Shown: positions 15,677 through 24,241 of the stretch, in pieces | Layout: every line of letters begins with the position of its first letter | How positions within the stretch are numbered: position 1 is the first letter of the stretch | NCBI GenBank assembly: GCA_020061995.1 | Contig: JAGUXE010000393.1 | Span: 1-25,211 of the forward strand | Source of the DNA: Ignavibacteriales bacterium | Lineage (GTDB): Bacteria > Bacteroidota > Ignavibacteria > Ignavibacteriales > Ignavibacteriaceae | DNA length: 25,211 nt | Reading direction: 5' to 3' | Program-made: the position numbers and the translations under genes | Notes under the pieces: model-generated | The model's database searches: none | The model's input: the letters and a program-made list of their open reading frames with translations, nothing else | Told to the model about the DNA's origin: nothing

Positions 15677-16267
15677 ATGAGCGAAAATTATTTTTATATA
15701 GACAAATTTGCAGTTGTCGATGATAACGTTGAAATTGGTGAAGGAACAAAAATTTGGCACTTCAGTCATGTTCAGAGTGGTGCAAAATTAGGGAAAAAAT
15801 GTGTGCTCGGACAGAATGTTAACATTGGAAATAATGTAGTTATCGGCGATTATGTAAAAATTCAAAATAATGTTTCAGTTTATGAAGGAGTTATTTTAGA
15901 AGATTATGTTTTTTGCGGACCTTCTATGGTCTTCACAAATATATCTGATCCCCGATCTAAATACCCTCAAGTTGGGGCAAAGTATTACAAAAAAACTTTA
16001 GTCAAAGAAGGTGCAAGTCTTGGTGCTAATTCAACAATTGTCTGTGGTAATACAATCGGACGATTTGCATTTGTAGGTGCCGGAGCTGTTGTTACAAAAG
16101 ACATTCCTGATTTCGCTTTAGTAATTGGAAATCCCGCACGAATAGCCGGTTGGTTTAGTGAAGCAGGAGAAAAACTTAAGTTTGACGAAAGCGGTTTTGC
16201 AGTTTGTTCGCGTACCAACAAAAAATACTTTTTCGATGGAAAAATTGTAACTGAAGTAACCGAATAA
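15677..16267 (+). CDS. Left-handed beta-helix sugar N-acetyltransferase (WbpD/WlbB-like)
   Basis: The 196-residue protein is built of hexapeptide repeats that form a left-handed beta-helix: VEIGEGTKIWHFSHV, then LGQNVNIGNNVVIGDYVKIQ and ASLGANSTIVCGNTIGRF. Such trimeric enzymes transfer acetyl from acetyl-CoA to amino sugars. The segment FCGPSMVFTNISDPRSKYP and the following NPARIAGW are characteristic of the WbpD/WlbB group, which acetylates UDP-2-acetamido-3-amino-glucuronate. It has the expected partner gene, the aminotransferase ending 14 bases upstream, so the two would act in sequence to make a 2,3-diacetamido uronic acid for surface polysaccharide. A strong terminator lies 21 bases after the stop. 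The substrate is inferred from family and context. Confidence 0.9.
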   Translation: MSENYFYIDKFAVVDDNVEIGEGTKIWHFSHVQSGAKLGKKCVLGQNVNIGNNVVIGDYVKIQNNVSVYEGVILEDYVFCGPSMVFTNISDPRSKYPQVGAKYYKKTLVKEGASLGANSTIVCGNTIGRFAFVGAGAVVTKDIPDFALVIGNPARIAGWFSEAGEKLKFDESGFAVCSRTNKKYFFDGKIVTEVTE

Positions 16268-16287
16268 AAATAATTTTTCTTATTAGT

Positions 16288-16320
16288 AAAGCTCCGGGCT
16301 AAAAATCCGGAGCTTTTTTT
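16288..16320 (+). terminator. Rho-independent terminator of the aminotransferase/acetyltransferase pair
   Basis: AAAGCTCCGG (16288-16297), a 9-base loop and CCGGAGCTTT (16307-16316) form a perfect stem followed by T to 16320. It sits between convergent units and mainly serves the plus strand. Confidence 0.92.
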
Positions 16321-16325
16321 ATAGA

Positions 16326-16751
16326 TTAATTCGTAGTTAAAACAATAATTCCGCCTATTGTCATCGCCATTCCAATCATCATTTTAATAGTCATTGGTTC
16401 GCCTCCGATTATAACTCCCATCAAAGCTCCGAATAGCGGGGATGTAAATGCAATAGGCATAACTTTACCAAGAGGAGCCCCTTTAATTGCTGCATAAAAA
16501 CAGAGCATTCCAACTGCACCGGCAACAACTCCACCCCCAATAATCATATACATTAATGCTTTCGGACTTGCTTCGGTTACACTCTTCCATTGAGGATAAC
16601 TTACTGCAGCAAGTATTATCAACGCTACAGCAGTCCTGATTGTAATTCCCATTTGCGGAGAAAGATTTCCTAAATGGAGTCCTTTTTTTTCAAAGTAACC
16701 GCCGACTCCCCATGCGATTGCAGTTAATAGTGCGTATAGTTGTGGTCTCAT
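16326..16751 (-). CDS. Half-size EamA/DMT-family membrane protein
   Basis: The 141-residue hydrophobic protein has about five transmembrane segments and one EamA-type repeat. Visible pieces are ALLTAIAWGVGGYFEKKGL, TVALIILAAVSYPQW, GGGVVAGAVGMLCFYAAIKG, KVMPIAFTSPLFGALMGVII and MIGMAMTIGGIIVL. Full-length drug/metabolite transporters have two such repeats (about 10 helices). Single-repeat proteins of this size exist and act as dimers. It is the last gene of the minus-strand unit, 40 bases after the HisH-like gene. A 10-helix EamA protein is encoded two genes upstream. Substrate is unknown. Confidence 0.85.
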   Translation of the reverse strand: MRPQLYALLTAIAWGVGGYFEKKGLHLGNLSPQMGITIRTAVALIILAAVSYPQWKSVTEASPKALMYMIIGGGVVAGAVGMLCFYAAIKGAPLGKVMPIAFTSPLFGALMGVIIGGEPMTIKMMIGMAMTIGGIIVLTTN

Positions 16752-16791
16752 TTTTCTTTTCTGTCTTATGTTGAAGATGTATAAAATTGTT

Positions 16792-17379
16792 TTAACATTC
16801 TTTAATAAAATTCCGTATGACTTTTATTCCCGCAGCTCCGGATTTTTCGGGATTAAATTGAACGCCGTAAAAATTTTCATTTTGAACTGATGCAGAAATT
16901 TTTGTTTTTCCTCCACATATAGCTGTGGTATAATGATTAACCGGAACATAAACATCTTGTTCGAAGTAAAATTGTTCGTCTGTCGAGATATCTTTTAGTA
17001 ATGGTGATGCGGCAATTATCTCAATATTCATAAACCCGGATTGATTTATTGGGTCATCATCCGTTCCAAACGGTAAAGAGTTTGCGGGAATAATTCCAAG
17101 ACATGATACATCCCCTTCAGCTGAATGTTCACATAACAATTGCATACCATGTCCGATAGCAAGGATTGGTTTTCTCATCATTCGCAGCATCGAAAATAAA
17201 TTCATGAAGTGAAGACGCCGCATGACATAATCGGCTTTGCTATTGCTAAATAGAATTATTTTGTCTGACTTTAATATTTCAAATTCATCAGAAGTTACTC
17301 TATATGGGATATCAAATGTTTTTACAATACCCTCAATAGCACCAGTATTATCAGCACCATAATCAATAATAGAAATCAT
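16792..17379 (-). CDS. HisH-like class I glutamine amidotransferase lacking catalytic Cys and His
   Basis: The 195-residue protein has the length and order of motifs of HisH, the glutaminase subunit of imidazole glycerol phosphate synthase. These are IIDYGADNTGAI (4-15), a GMQLL motif followed by EHSAEG (78-89), an FYFE segment (137-140) and a GVQFNPEKSG motif (172-181). In HisH the nucleophile lies in GICLGMQ; here the segment is AIGHGMQ, so Cys is replaced by Gly76. The triad His in QFHPEKS is Asn176, while Glu178 remains. The oxyanion-hole PGVG segment is also replaced (FSNSKAD). It therefore cannot use a normal glutaminase mechanism and may be a binding or regulatory protein. No HisF or other his gene is nearby. 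It sits between two EamA permease genes behind a TonB-dependent receptor, which suggests a transport-related role, inferred from context only. Confidence 0.82.
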   Translation of the reverse strand: MISIIDYGADNTGAIEGIVKTFDIPYRVTSDEFEILKSDKIILFSNSKADYVMRRLHFMNLFSMLRMMRKPILAIGHGMQLLCEHSAEGDVSCLGIIPANSLPFGTDDDPINQSGFMNIEIIAASPLLKDISTDEQFYFEQDVYVPVNHYTTAICGGKTKISASVQNENFYGVQFNPEKSGAAGIKVIRNFIKEC

Positions 17380-17400
17380 TTTAATCTCTTTTGTCCTTTA

Positions 17401-18288
17401 TTACTCACGCAGAATCAGTAAAGTTCCTGCAATAATTACCGCTGTTGCAATTGCTTTTTTCAATAAACCCGATTCTTTAAATATTTTTCCACCGATAAGT
17501 GTTGAAAAGAAAACTGAAATTCTTTTCACCGATAAAACAAGTGCTACCGGTGCAATTTTAACTGCTTCGATTTGTGTCCATCTGTATCCGAAAGTTAAAA
17601 CAGCAATTACAAATATCCATCCTAATAGTTCTTTATTTTCTTGAAGTGCGATAAAGAGTTGCTTCGATTTAGTTCTTCTGAAAATAGCTATTACTAAAAA
17701 AATTAAAGCAAAATAGAGATGTTGAAAAAACAAGAATGAATCCGGAGGCAATTTATAATCTTTCAAAATCACTTTGTCCATTATTGAACTTACTGTGAAA
17801 AGTAATAATGCACCTATCACATATCTGTGAAATTTCGATTTAATTAAAATGAGGTAAGGATCAAATATTTTCTGGTTCGATTTAACTTCTAGAATGTATG
17901 TTCCCGCTATTAGCAAGCTTATACCAACAATTTCTTTTTGAGCTAAATCTTCTGCAATGAAAAGAAAAGCGAAAACAGCAACGAAGCCCGGAGTGAGAGC
18001 TAACAAAGGAAGTGCACCGCTAATCTCCAAATTTTTAATTGCCAGCATTACACATAAAAATGCAGACGCGCCTAAAAGTGATTTTACAAAAAGCATTATT
18101 AAAGAAGCGCTTGATATTTTAGCCGGTTCAATTGTTGCAAGCAACGGGATTGAGAGCAAAAAAACAATAAGCGAAACTAAAACTGAAAAATCGATAGCCT
18201 CTAATTTTTTTAGCACCTGCTTTTGACTCAATGCAGCAGCGGCTGAAAAGAGTGCCGAGAAAAATGCGAGAATAAACCAGTTCATCAA
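17401..18288 (-). CDS. EamA/DMT-superfamily permease
   Basis: The 295-residue protein has about ten hydrophobic helices arranged as two EamA repeats (roughly 1-135 and 150-294). Recognisable segments are FILAFFSALFSAAAALSQKQ, LEISGALPLLALTPGFVAV, AEDLAQKEIVGISLLIAGTY and VALVLSVKRISVFFSTLIGG. The DMT superfamily moves small metabolites across the inner membrane, in either direction. It begins 8 bases after the TonB-dependent receptor stop and ends 21 bases before the HisH-like gene, so it is almost certainly co-transcribed. Pairing with an outer-membrane receptor suggests that it completes import of the same compound, though direction and substrate cannot be read from sequence. Confidence 0.9.
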   Translation of the reverse strand: MMNWFILAFFSALFSAAAALSQKQVLKKLEAIDFSVLVSLIVFLLSIPLLATIEPAKISSASLIMLFVKSLLGASAFLCVMLAIKNLEISGALPLLALTPGFVAVFAFLFIAEDLAQKEIVGISLLIAGTYILEVKSNQKIFDPYLILIKSKFHRYVIGALLLFTVSSIMDKVILKDYKLPPDSFLFFQHLYFALIFLVIAIFRRTKSKQLFIALQENKELLGWIFVIAVLTFGYRWTQIEAVKIAPVALVLSVKRISVFFSTLIGGKIFKESGLLKKAIATAVIIAGTLLILRE

Positions 18289-18296
18289 AACCTCAT

Positions 18297-20657
18297 TTAC
18301 CAGGAAGTATACAATTTAACAAAAATATTTCTTCCCGGTTCAATATTTACAAAACCTCTATTGGTTGCAAGATGATTTCGATAAGATTTATCGAGTATAT
18401 TCTCCACTCCGGTTATAAGTCGAACATGTATGAATCCGACAGAATATGGTCTTGTCGATATTGAAAGGTCAAAAGTTGCATAACCGGGAGTAGCTATTTC
18501 TCCCGTAGAAATTCTATTTTGTTTTGTAAAAAATAATGCTGACAAATCTGCAGTTAGAAATTCGAAGAAAGTAGATCGTAAACCAATTCGACCATTTAAA
18601 GGTGGAATTTGTGGAAGGGGCGATCTCTTTTCTCCGGCTGCTGATTCTTCAGTATATTCACCATAAACATAAGAAAGAACCGAATACAAATTCATATTTC
18701 GAGTTAACTCTGATTCAATATCAAAATCAAATCCAATTAAATGTGCTTTGCCCAAGTTGGTTTTAATTTTTGCAGGTCGATTATCGAATATCCCATCTTT
18801 CTCGGAGACTAAATCATTTAAGAGATTAACGAAAATATTTCCCCTCATTGAAAATGATGATTTCCAAACACGGATTCCTAAATCACCGAAAAATCCATGT
18901 TCGGGTTTAAGTTCGGGATTACCAACACGCAACGGAACATTACTCCCCTGGTCAATGTATTGATAACGCTCTTCAAGTGAAGGAGAACGGAATGATCTGG
19001 CAATATTTAATGTAGCATCAACATTGTCACTTAGTTTATAAAGAAATCCGGCATTTGTACTCCATGAAGTATTGGTTGCTTTAGATTCACTCCAGGTAAC
19101 TTTTTGTCCTGCAGGTGTGTGGTTAATAACTCCATTATTGATTTCATAGACAGGTTGTAAAGTTGCTTTATTTGAAATATTTATAAGGTCAAATCTTCCG
19201 CCAAGTGTAATTGAGAGTTCGTTATTAAGTAATGAAAATTCATCTTGGACAAAAATTCCGGCACTATTAAAATTGGATTCGGGTATAGGTCTCTCACCAA
19301 TTACTTTATTAATTGTAGCTGTCGGTGATACGACTGATAAAACTCGTTCACGTCTGCTATCGATATTTCGTAACCAAAAATCAATTCCTGCAACAAGAAA
19401 ATTATTTTGATGCAATATCCAATCTGTTTGAAGTTGTAACCCTTGAACATAATGTCTTCCGGTAGGTAATATTTCTAAAACGGTTGTTTTTACTCCTGCA
19501 GCATTAGTTTGGGTCGGTGTGTTAGGAATATTTTCGACATCTCTTCTGATATTCTGAGTGAAATATTTTAATGAGAGATTTACTAACGAAGACGAAATAT
19601 TTTTCCACGAATAGTGGGCTGAAAAAAGATCACGTTTAGCAAGTGTATATTTCACAATAGCATTTGATGGAAAAAGTGATGAGGCTCCGGGGATCCCGAT
19701 ATCATAACCACTAAAATTTTGGTAGTTAAAAACCAGTTCATGTTTCTCTGATAATTTAAACCCTAACAATCCACCATAGACTAAATCTTTATATTGACTA
19801 TTCGGCAATTCTCCGTTTGGAGTCATTGTATTACCGGCTTGTCTCCCCGAGAATGACAATTTGCTCCTAAAAAAATTATTAGAAGCCGAAACGCTTAATG
19901 CGCCTCCCCTCGCATTATTGACACCAAGATATTCACCGTTTAATCTTCCGCTTGTAACAAATTTATCTTGGTACAAAGGTGTTTTTGAGATGATGTTGAT
20001 AACTCCGCCAAGTGCCCCTGTGCCGTATAATGAAGATGCTGAACCTTTAATAACTTCAATTCGCTCAATATCGGAAATATCAAATAATGAAAGTCCGGCG
20101 GCTATATCAGTTGCCGTTTCAATTCTGTTTCCATCGATTAATGTTACAATATTTGACTTACTCAATCCGCGGATTGATAAATTTGTTCCCCAAATCCCAT
20201 CGCGTGAAAGGGCTAAACCCGACTGCTGTTTCAGTAAGTCGGGGACTGACACTGCCGATTTAACTTCAATTCTTTTTGAATCTAAAACTTCAAGAGGCAT
20301 TGCTGCAGTTTTTTGAAGTTGATAATTTTTCAAACTTACGATTAAAACTTCCCCCAATTCCACAGAAGAAGGATTGAGTTTAATATCTAAATTTATTTCA
20401 TTTCCACTTATTGTTACCGAAAATCTTTTTACTTCATAACCTATGTGGGAAACTGTGTAGGTGTAGATTCCATCCGAAATGTTATTCACAGAAAAATTCC
20501 CATTTTCATCACTCGAAGTTGAGTATCTTGGATCGGAACAAATCAAATTTACCCCTTTTAATGGGAACAAAGATTTCGAATCATTTACAGTTCCCGAAAG
20601 TCGGCCTTCAGAGCCAACTAAAAGATTTAATATTGTAACTAAAATTAATGTTGTCAT
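18297..20657 (-). CDS. TonB-dependent outer-membrane receptor
   Basis: The 786-residue protein has a short signal sequence (TTLILVTILNLLVGSEG). A carboxypeptidase-regulatory-like domain (about 19-95) follows, usual in Bacteroidota receptors. The plug domain (about 115-226) contains VPDLLKQQSGLALSRDG, LSIRGLSKSNIVTLIDGNRI, DIERIEVIKGSASSLYG and LGGVINIISK. A 22-strand-type beta barrel with FRSPSLEERYQY and NPELKPE follows, ending in the aromatic residue of the terminal beta signal (VKLYTSW). It imports a scarce ligand using TonB energy. The plug is closer to vitamin/siderophore-type receptors than to SusC-type glycan receptors, with which no SusD gene is associated here. GGAG (minus strand, 20669-20666) is spaced 8 bases from the ATG. 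It leads the unit with two EamA proteins and a HisH-like protein. The ligand is unknown. Confidence 0.94.
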   Translation of the reverse strand: MTTLILVTILNLLVGSEGRLSGTVNDSKSLFPLKGVNLICSDPRYSTSSDENGNFSVNNISDGIYTYTVSHIGYEVKRFSVTISGNEINLDIKLNPSSVELGEVLIVSLKNYQLQKTAAMPLEVLDSKRIEVKSAVSVPDLLKQQSGLALSRDGIWGTNLSIRGLSKSNIVTLIDGNRIETATDIAAGLSLFDISDIERIEVIKGSASSLYGTGALGGVINIISKTPLYQDKFVTSGRLNGEYLGVNNARGGALSVSASNNFFRSKLSFSGRQAGNTMTPNGELPNSQYKDLVYGGLLGFKLSEKHELVFNYQNFSGYDIGIPGASSLFPSNAIVKYTLAKRDLFSAHYSWKNISSSLVNLSLKYFTQNIRRDVENIPNTPTQTNAAGVKTTVLEILPTGRHYVQGLQLQTDWILHQNNFLVAGIDFWLRNIDSRRERVLSVVSPTATINKVIGERPIPESNFNSAGIFVQDEFSLLNNELSITLGGRFDLINISNKATLQPVYEINNGVINHTPAGQKVTWSESKATNTSWSTNAGFLYKLSDNVDATLNIARSFRSPSLEERYQYIDQGSNVPLRVGNPELKPEHGFFGDLGIRVWKSSFSMRGNIFVNLLNDLVSEKDGIFDNRPAKIKTNLGKAHLIGFDFDIESELTRNMNLYSVLSYVYGEYTEESAAGEKRSPLPQIPPLNGRIGLRSTFFEFLTADLSALFFTKQNRISTGEIATPGYATFDLSISTRPYSVGFIHVRLITGVENILDKSYRNHLATNRGFVNIEPGRNIFVKLYTSW

Positions 20658-20676
20658 TATTACTACTCCATACTAT

Positions 20677-20698
20677 AAAAAGAGGTAGATTTTACCTC
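20677..20698 (-). promoter_or_regulatory. Leader hairpin with U-tract before the TonB-dependent receptor
   Basis: On the minus strand GAGGTA, a 5-base loop and TACCTC are followed at once by TTTTT, ending about 20 bases before the start codon. A small terminator-like hairpin in a leader could be an attenuator or the expression platform of a riboswitch. The stem is only six pairs and no known aptamer was recognised. Confidence 0.3.
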
Positions 20699-20930
20699 AC
20701 CGAATGTGCTTCAATCTTTGCAAGATTCATTCCATAAAGTGGCAAATAAAAATCAATTAATCAGCCTATAAATGAATTTTGCCTTTTTGGAGTGATGAGA
20801 ATTTCTATTTTCGGTAAAACTATTATCTAAAAATTGACAAATGAATAATTCCCAAAAATTACTTTGTGAATGTTTATTGTTTTATGAATATTACACTAAT
20901 CAAAATCGAATACTATAAGGAATTCTCATC

Positions 20931-23804
20931 ATGATTAAAAAACTGACTCGAGTTGTCTTAACACTAATTCTTTTTATCTTCATCACCTTTGATTCAATTA
21001 TTGCTGAAAGAGTTATTAGTAAAGGAAATATCAAATATCTGTCAAATCAGATGGTTATTAAATTTAAGGAGAACGTAAACGCAGATTTTACCGGAAGAGT
21101 ATTTCTTCCCCAAACCGTATCCCAGAAATTGAGTTTCATGCAAGTCAACGACGTCACGTTTTTTCTAAAAGGTTTGAAGGCTATAGAAAATTCAGAACTA
21201 AACAGAATTGTAGTTGTAAAATACTCTTCGGAATTGGATCCTCTTCAGATAATTCCTCTATTAAAACAGGACAATAATATCGAATGGGCTGAACCGAAAT
21301 TTGTTTATGAATTTAATTACATCCCTAACGATCCTGAATATTCAATACAATGGCATCTCGCAAAAGTTAAAGCTGCAGAAGCCTGGGATATTTCAAAAGG
21401 GGATACTTCAGTTGTAATCGGAATTGTTGATACAGGTGTTGATTGGGATCATCCTGACCTTGCAACCAATATCTGGCGAAATTGGAGCGAAATTCCAAAC
21501 AATGGAGTTGATGATGATAATAACGGATATGTTGATGATTTAAGAGGGTGGGATTTTGGAGGACTAATCGGAATTCCCGATAATGATCCGATGGAAGATC
21601 GTCCTGATCATGGAACTCATGTGGCGGGAATTGCAAGTGCCGTAACAGATAATGGCATTGGAGTTGCCGGGCTCGGATTTAATTGTAAAATTATGCCTGT
21701 GAAAGTTTCAAGTGATAATAACCGAAACACCTCAGGTCAACCTTATGTATTATATGGTTTTGAAGGTATTGCTTATGCTGCAGAAAACGGTGCAAAAGTA
21801 ATTAACTGCTCATGGGGTGGGGGAGGTTATTCAATCGCCGGGCAAACTATAATTGATTATGCAACTTCGCTAGGTGCATTAGTTGTAGGGGCTGCCGGCA
21901 ATGATAATTCAAGTGAATCATTCTATCCGGCTAGTTATAACAATGTACTTTCTGTTGCCGCTTCCGGTACGAATGATGTTAAGGCTAGTTTTTCAAATTA
22001 TGGGAATTCTGTCGATGTTATTTCTCCCGGAGTAAGTATTCGTGCCACATGGCAGAATGATACTTACACTTATCTTAACGGAACTTCTATGGCTGCACCT
22101 CTTACTGCAGGACTTGCGGGATTAGTAGTATCTTATTTTCCGCAATTATCCCCACAACAAGTTTCAGAAAGAATAAGGGTCACATCCGATAATATTGACG
22201 CATTAAACTCCGGTATTTATAAAAATAAATTGGGCAAAGGAAGAATTAATGCACAAAATGCATTATCGGCAGAAAATCCTAAATCAATAAGAATTACCGA
22301 AGTATTCGTTTCCGATGCACAGTTCGGAAATAATGACGGAATTTTTCAACCCGGTGAATTATTAACTGTCAGATTTAACGGGAAGAATGTTTTAACTGCT
22401 GTTAATAATCCTACCATAACTTTGAAAACATCATCACCAGGAGTCTCTATAACCGGTTCCTCAGGGAATGTTTCACCCGGAGCTTTGGCAACCGGACAAA
22501 CTTTTTCGATAAATGATGGTTACTTTACTGTTCAACTTGCTTCAGTATTAATACTGAATTTGAGTCTTGATTTATTATTTGAAATAAATGACGGTGATTA
22601 TAGTGATTATCAATGGTATTCAACAATTGCTAATCCAACCTTTGCAACAGTCAATGTTAACAATGTTGCGATGACGGTTACAAGTAAAGGAGCTTTGGGA
22701 TTTAACGACTTTCCTCAAAATCTACAGGGAAAAGGTTTTAAGTATAAAAATAGTCAGGGATTGTTTTTTGAAGGGGCTTTCATGTTCGGAAATTCTTCGA
22801 CGAGAGTTTCAGATGCAGCAAGATTTTTGCTTACACAAAGTACCGATTTTCAAGTTGTTAAACCTTTTACAATTAGCAGTCCCGGCTCTATTGCTGATCA
22901 GCAGGGGAATGCAATCTTTAATGATAATGGTGCCGGTGCAGGAGCTTTTAATATCGAAACACATCTGAATACATATTCTTATTCTTCTGTGGAAGATGAA
23001 GATTATATAATTCTCGAATATAAAATGGTAAACAAAAGTCAGACTGATTATACCAATATGCACGCAGGACTTTATTTTGATTGGGATCTACCTGAATCCG
23101 ATTATGAAAATAATATTGCTGCTTACGATCAAGTTAACAACTTCGGTTATGTTTATAATACTTCCGGCGCTTCAAATATAAGAAGTGCTATAGCATTAAT
23201 ATCAGGCAATCAGTACAACTATTATGCAATTCATAATTACGGACTCGACGGCGGAATTTCTGTGAATGATGCAAGCGGTTATACCACTGAAGAGAAGTGG
23301 ACAACTCTTTCCAACGGATTAAATAAGATAATTGCCGGTAAGGCTGATATTTCTAATGTAATTTCCGGTGGTCCTTACAACATAAATAAAGGTGATACTT
23401 TGCGAATAGCATTTGCTATTGCTGCTGCAGAAGATTCAACAAAACTTCCACAAGTTGTGACGAACTCAAGAGCTAAGTATCAGCAAATATTAACTTCGGT
23501 TGAAAATGAAGATGTGGTATTGCCGGAAAGATTTGAGTTATCTCAAAACTATCCGAATCCTTTTAACCCAGTGACAAAGATCAGGTTTTCAATCCCTTCG
23601 GCTATGCCGTTTTCAAATGTTACTATTAAAGTTTATGATCTTCTAGGGAGAGAAATAGTCATACTCTTAAATGAAATGAAACAGCCCGGTTCTTATGAAA
23701 TAGAATTAGATGCAAGTAAAATTGGATTATCAAGCGGAATATATTTCTATAAAATAAATGCAGGCTATTTTACAGACACAAAGAAATTAATTCTGTTGAA
23801 ATAG
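20931..23804 (+). CDS. Secreted subtilisin-like (S8) serine protease with T9SS sorting domain
   Basis: The 957-residue protein has a signal peptide (1-26) and a propeptide-like region (about 35-130; YLSNQMVIKFKENV, then IEWAEPKFVYEFN). The S8 peptidase domain (about 140-445) follows. Its triad is intact: Asp167 (IVDTGVDWDHPDL), His227 (DHGTHVAG) and Ser386 (NGTSMAAPLTAG). Asn324 (AAGNDNS) provides the oxyanion hole. A long beta-rich region (450-865) has no catalytic motif. The last 88 or so residues form the T9SS sorting domain: ELSQNYPNPFNPVTKIRF, then LLGREIVILL and SGIYFYKIN, ending KKLILLK. The enzyme is expected to digest proteins outside the cell or on the surface. It is transcribed alone, divergent from the TonB-receptor unit, and followed by a long stem-loop. 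Confidence 0.94.
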   Translation: MIKKLTRVVLTLILFIFITFDSIIAERVISKGNIKYLSNQMVIKFKENVNADFTGRVFLPQTVSQKLSFMQVNDVTFFLKGLKAIENSELNRIVVVKYSSELDPLQIIPLLKQDNNIEWAEPKFVYEFNYIPNDPEYSIQWHLAKVKAAEAWDISKGDTSVVIGIVDTGVDWDHPDLATNIWRNWSEIPNNGVDDDNNGYVDDLRGWDFGGLIGIPDNDPMEDRPDHGTHVAGIASAVTDNGIGVAGLGFNCKIMPVKVSSDNNRNTSGQPYVLYGFEGIAYAAENGAKVINCSWGGGGYSIAGQTIIDYATSLGALVVGAAGNDNSSESFYPASYNNVLSVAASGTNDVKASFSNYGNSVDVISPGVSIRATWQNDTYTYLNGTSMAAPLTAGLAGLVVSYFPQLSPQQVSERIRVTSDNIDALNSGIYKNKLGKGRINAQNALSAENPKSIRITEVFVSDAQFGNNDGIFQPGELLTVRFNGKNVLTAVNNPTITLKTSSPGVSITGSSGNVSPGALATGQTFSINDGYFTVQLASVLILNLSLDLLFEINDGDYSDYQWYSTIANPTFATVNVNNVAMTVTSKGALGFNDFPQNLQGKGFKYKNSQGLFFEGAFMFGNSSTRVSDAARFLLTQSTDFQVVKPFTISSPGSIADQQGNAIFNDNGAGAGAFNIETHLNTYSYSSVEDEDYIILEYKMVNKSQTDYTNMHAGLYFDWDLPESDYENNIAAYDQVNNFGYVYNTSGASNIRSAIALISGNQYNYYAIHNYGLDGGISVNDASGYTTEEKWTTLSNGLNKIIAGKADISNVISGGPYNINKGDTLRIAFAIAAAEDSTKLPQVVTNSRAKYQQILTSVENEDVVLPERFELSQNYPNPFNPVTKIRFSIPSAMPFSNVTIKVYDLLGREIVILLNEMKQPGSYEIELDASKIGLSSGIYFYKINAGYFTDTKKLILLK

Positions 23805-23861
23805 GAGTCATCAGTTTAGAGTAAACAATGTATGTAGAATAAAAGAATTGTTTGATTTGCA

Positions 23862-23908
23862 AAAGACTTCATTCATATTATGAATAATATCATGTGGATG
23901 AAGTCTTT
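23862..23908 (+). terminator. Stem-loop after the protease gene
   Basis: AAAGACTTCAT (23862-23872) pairs with ATGAAGTCTTT (23898-23908), and an inner ATATTAT-GA-ATAATAT (23875-23890) pairs as well. There is only a short T-run, so it may stabilise the transcript end as much as terminate it. Confidence 0.55.
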
Positions 23909-23929
23909 ACTACTTACATTCCTCCAAAT

Positions 23930-23998
23930 ATTATTATTTACTCTTCCACAATTTTGGTTCATAGAACTCTTCGCGGTGTAAAAATTACAAATCTCTAC
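23930..23998 (+). pseudogene. Decayed 3' end of a RelE/ParE-family toxin gene
   Basis: One frame here reads STILVHRTLRGVKITNL, which aligns with the end of the intact downstream toxin, ERIILVHRILHGARNYKSL. The nucleotide similarity begins at ATTTTGGTTCAT (23951) and continues past the gene end for about 150 more bases. The toxin N-terminus and any antitoxin are missing. An open frame of 83 codons across it (from 23894) is probably incidental. Confidence 0.55.
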
Positions 23999-24156
23999 GT
24001 TAAGTTTTGTTGCCTTACACCAATAACCCAATTTGACGAAACTAGTAAACCCATTATCAAAACTTCATTAGTAAAACCAACGTCTCAAATCTCTAAAAAG
24101 CAATCATTATCTCCTTGCTTCAATCTGATCCCTCAATTGGAATGAGTTCAATAGCA
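23951..24156 (+). repeat. Direct repeat, copy 1 (toxin 3' end plus tail)
   Basis: These 206 bases match 24756-24963 along their whole length at roughly three-quarters identity by eye, with very few gaps. Conserved blocks include ATTTTGGTTCAT, CCTTACACCA, ACCCATTAT, CATTATCTCCT and AATTGGAAT. It ends about 85 bases before the antitoxin start, so the two copies bracket the toxin-antitoxin pair. Confidence 0.85.
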
Positions 24157-24187
24157 TTGGCTGGTTATATTGCGTTTTATATTTTTA

Positions 24188-24214
24188 TTGCATCTATCAT
24201 AATAATGATATAAT
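24188..24214 (+). promoter_or_regulatory. Promoter and possible operator of the toxin-antitoxin pair
   Basis: A perfect inverted repeat, TATCAT-AATA-ATGATA (24195-24210), overlaps a TATAAT box (24209-24214), with TTGCAT at 24188-24193. Palindromes over the promoter are the usual site of autorepression by Phd/YefM antitoxins. An AGGAG site (24229-24233) follows before the ATG at 24242. Confidence 0.45.
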
Positions 24215-24241
24215 TTCGATACCAAGTTAGGAGAAAACAAT

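Noticed and set aside
23894..24145. 83-codon plus-strand open frame after the protease gene
   Set aside because: Only its middle resembles the toxin C-terminus; the rest is the noncoding repeat tail, and no ribosome site precedes it.
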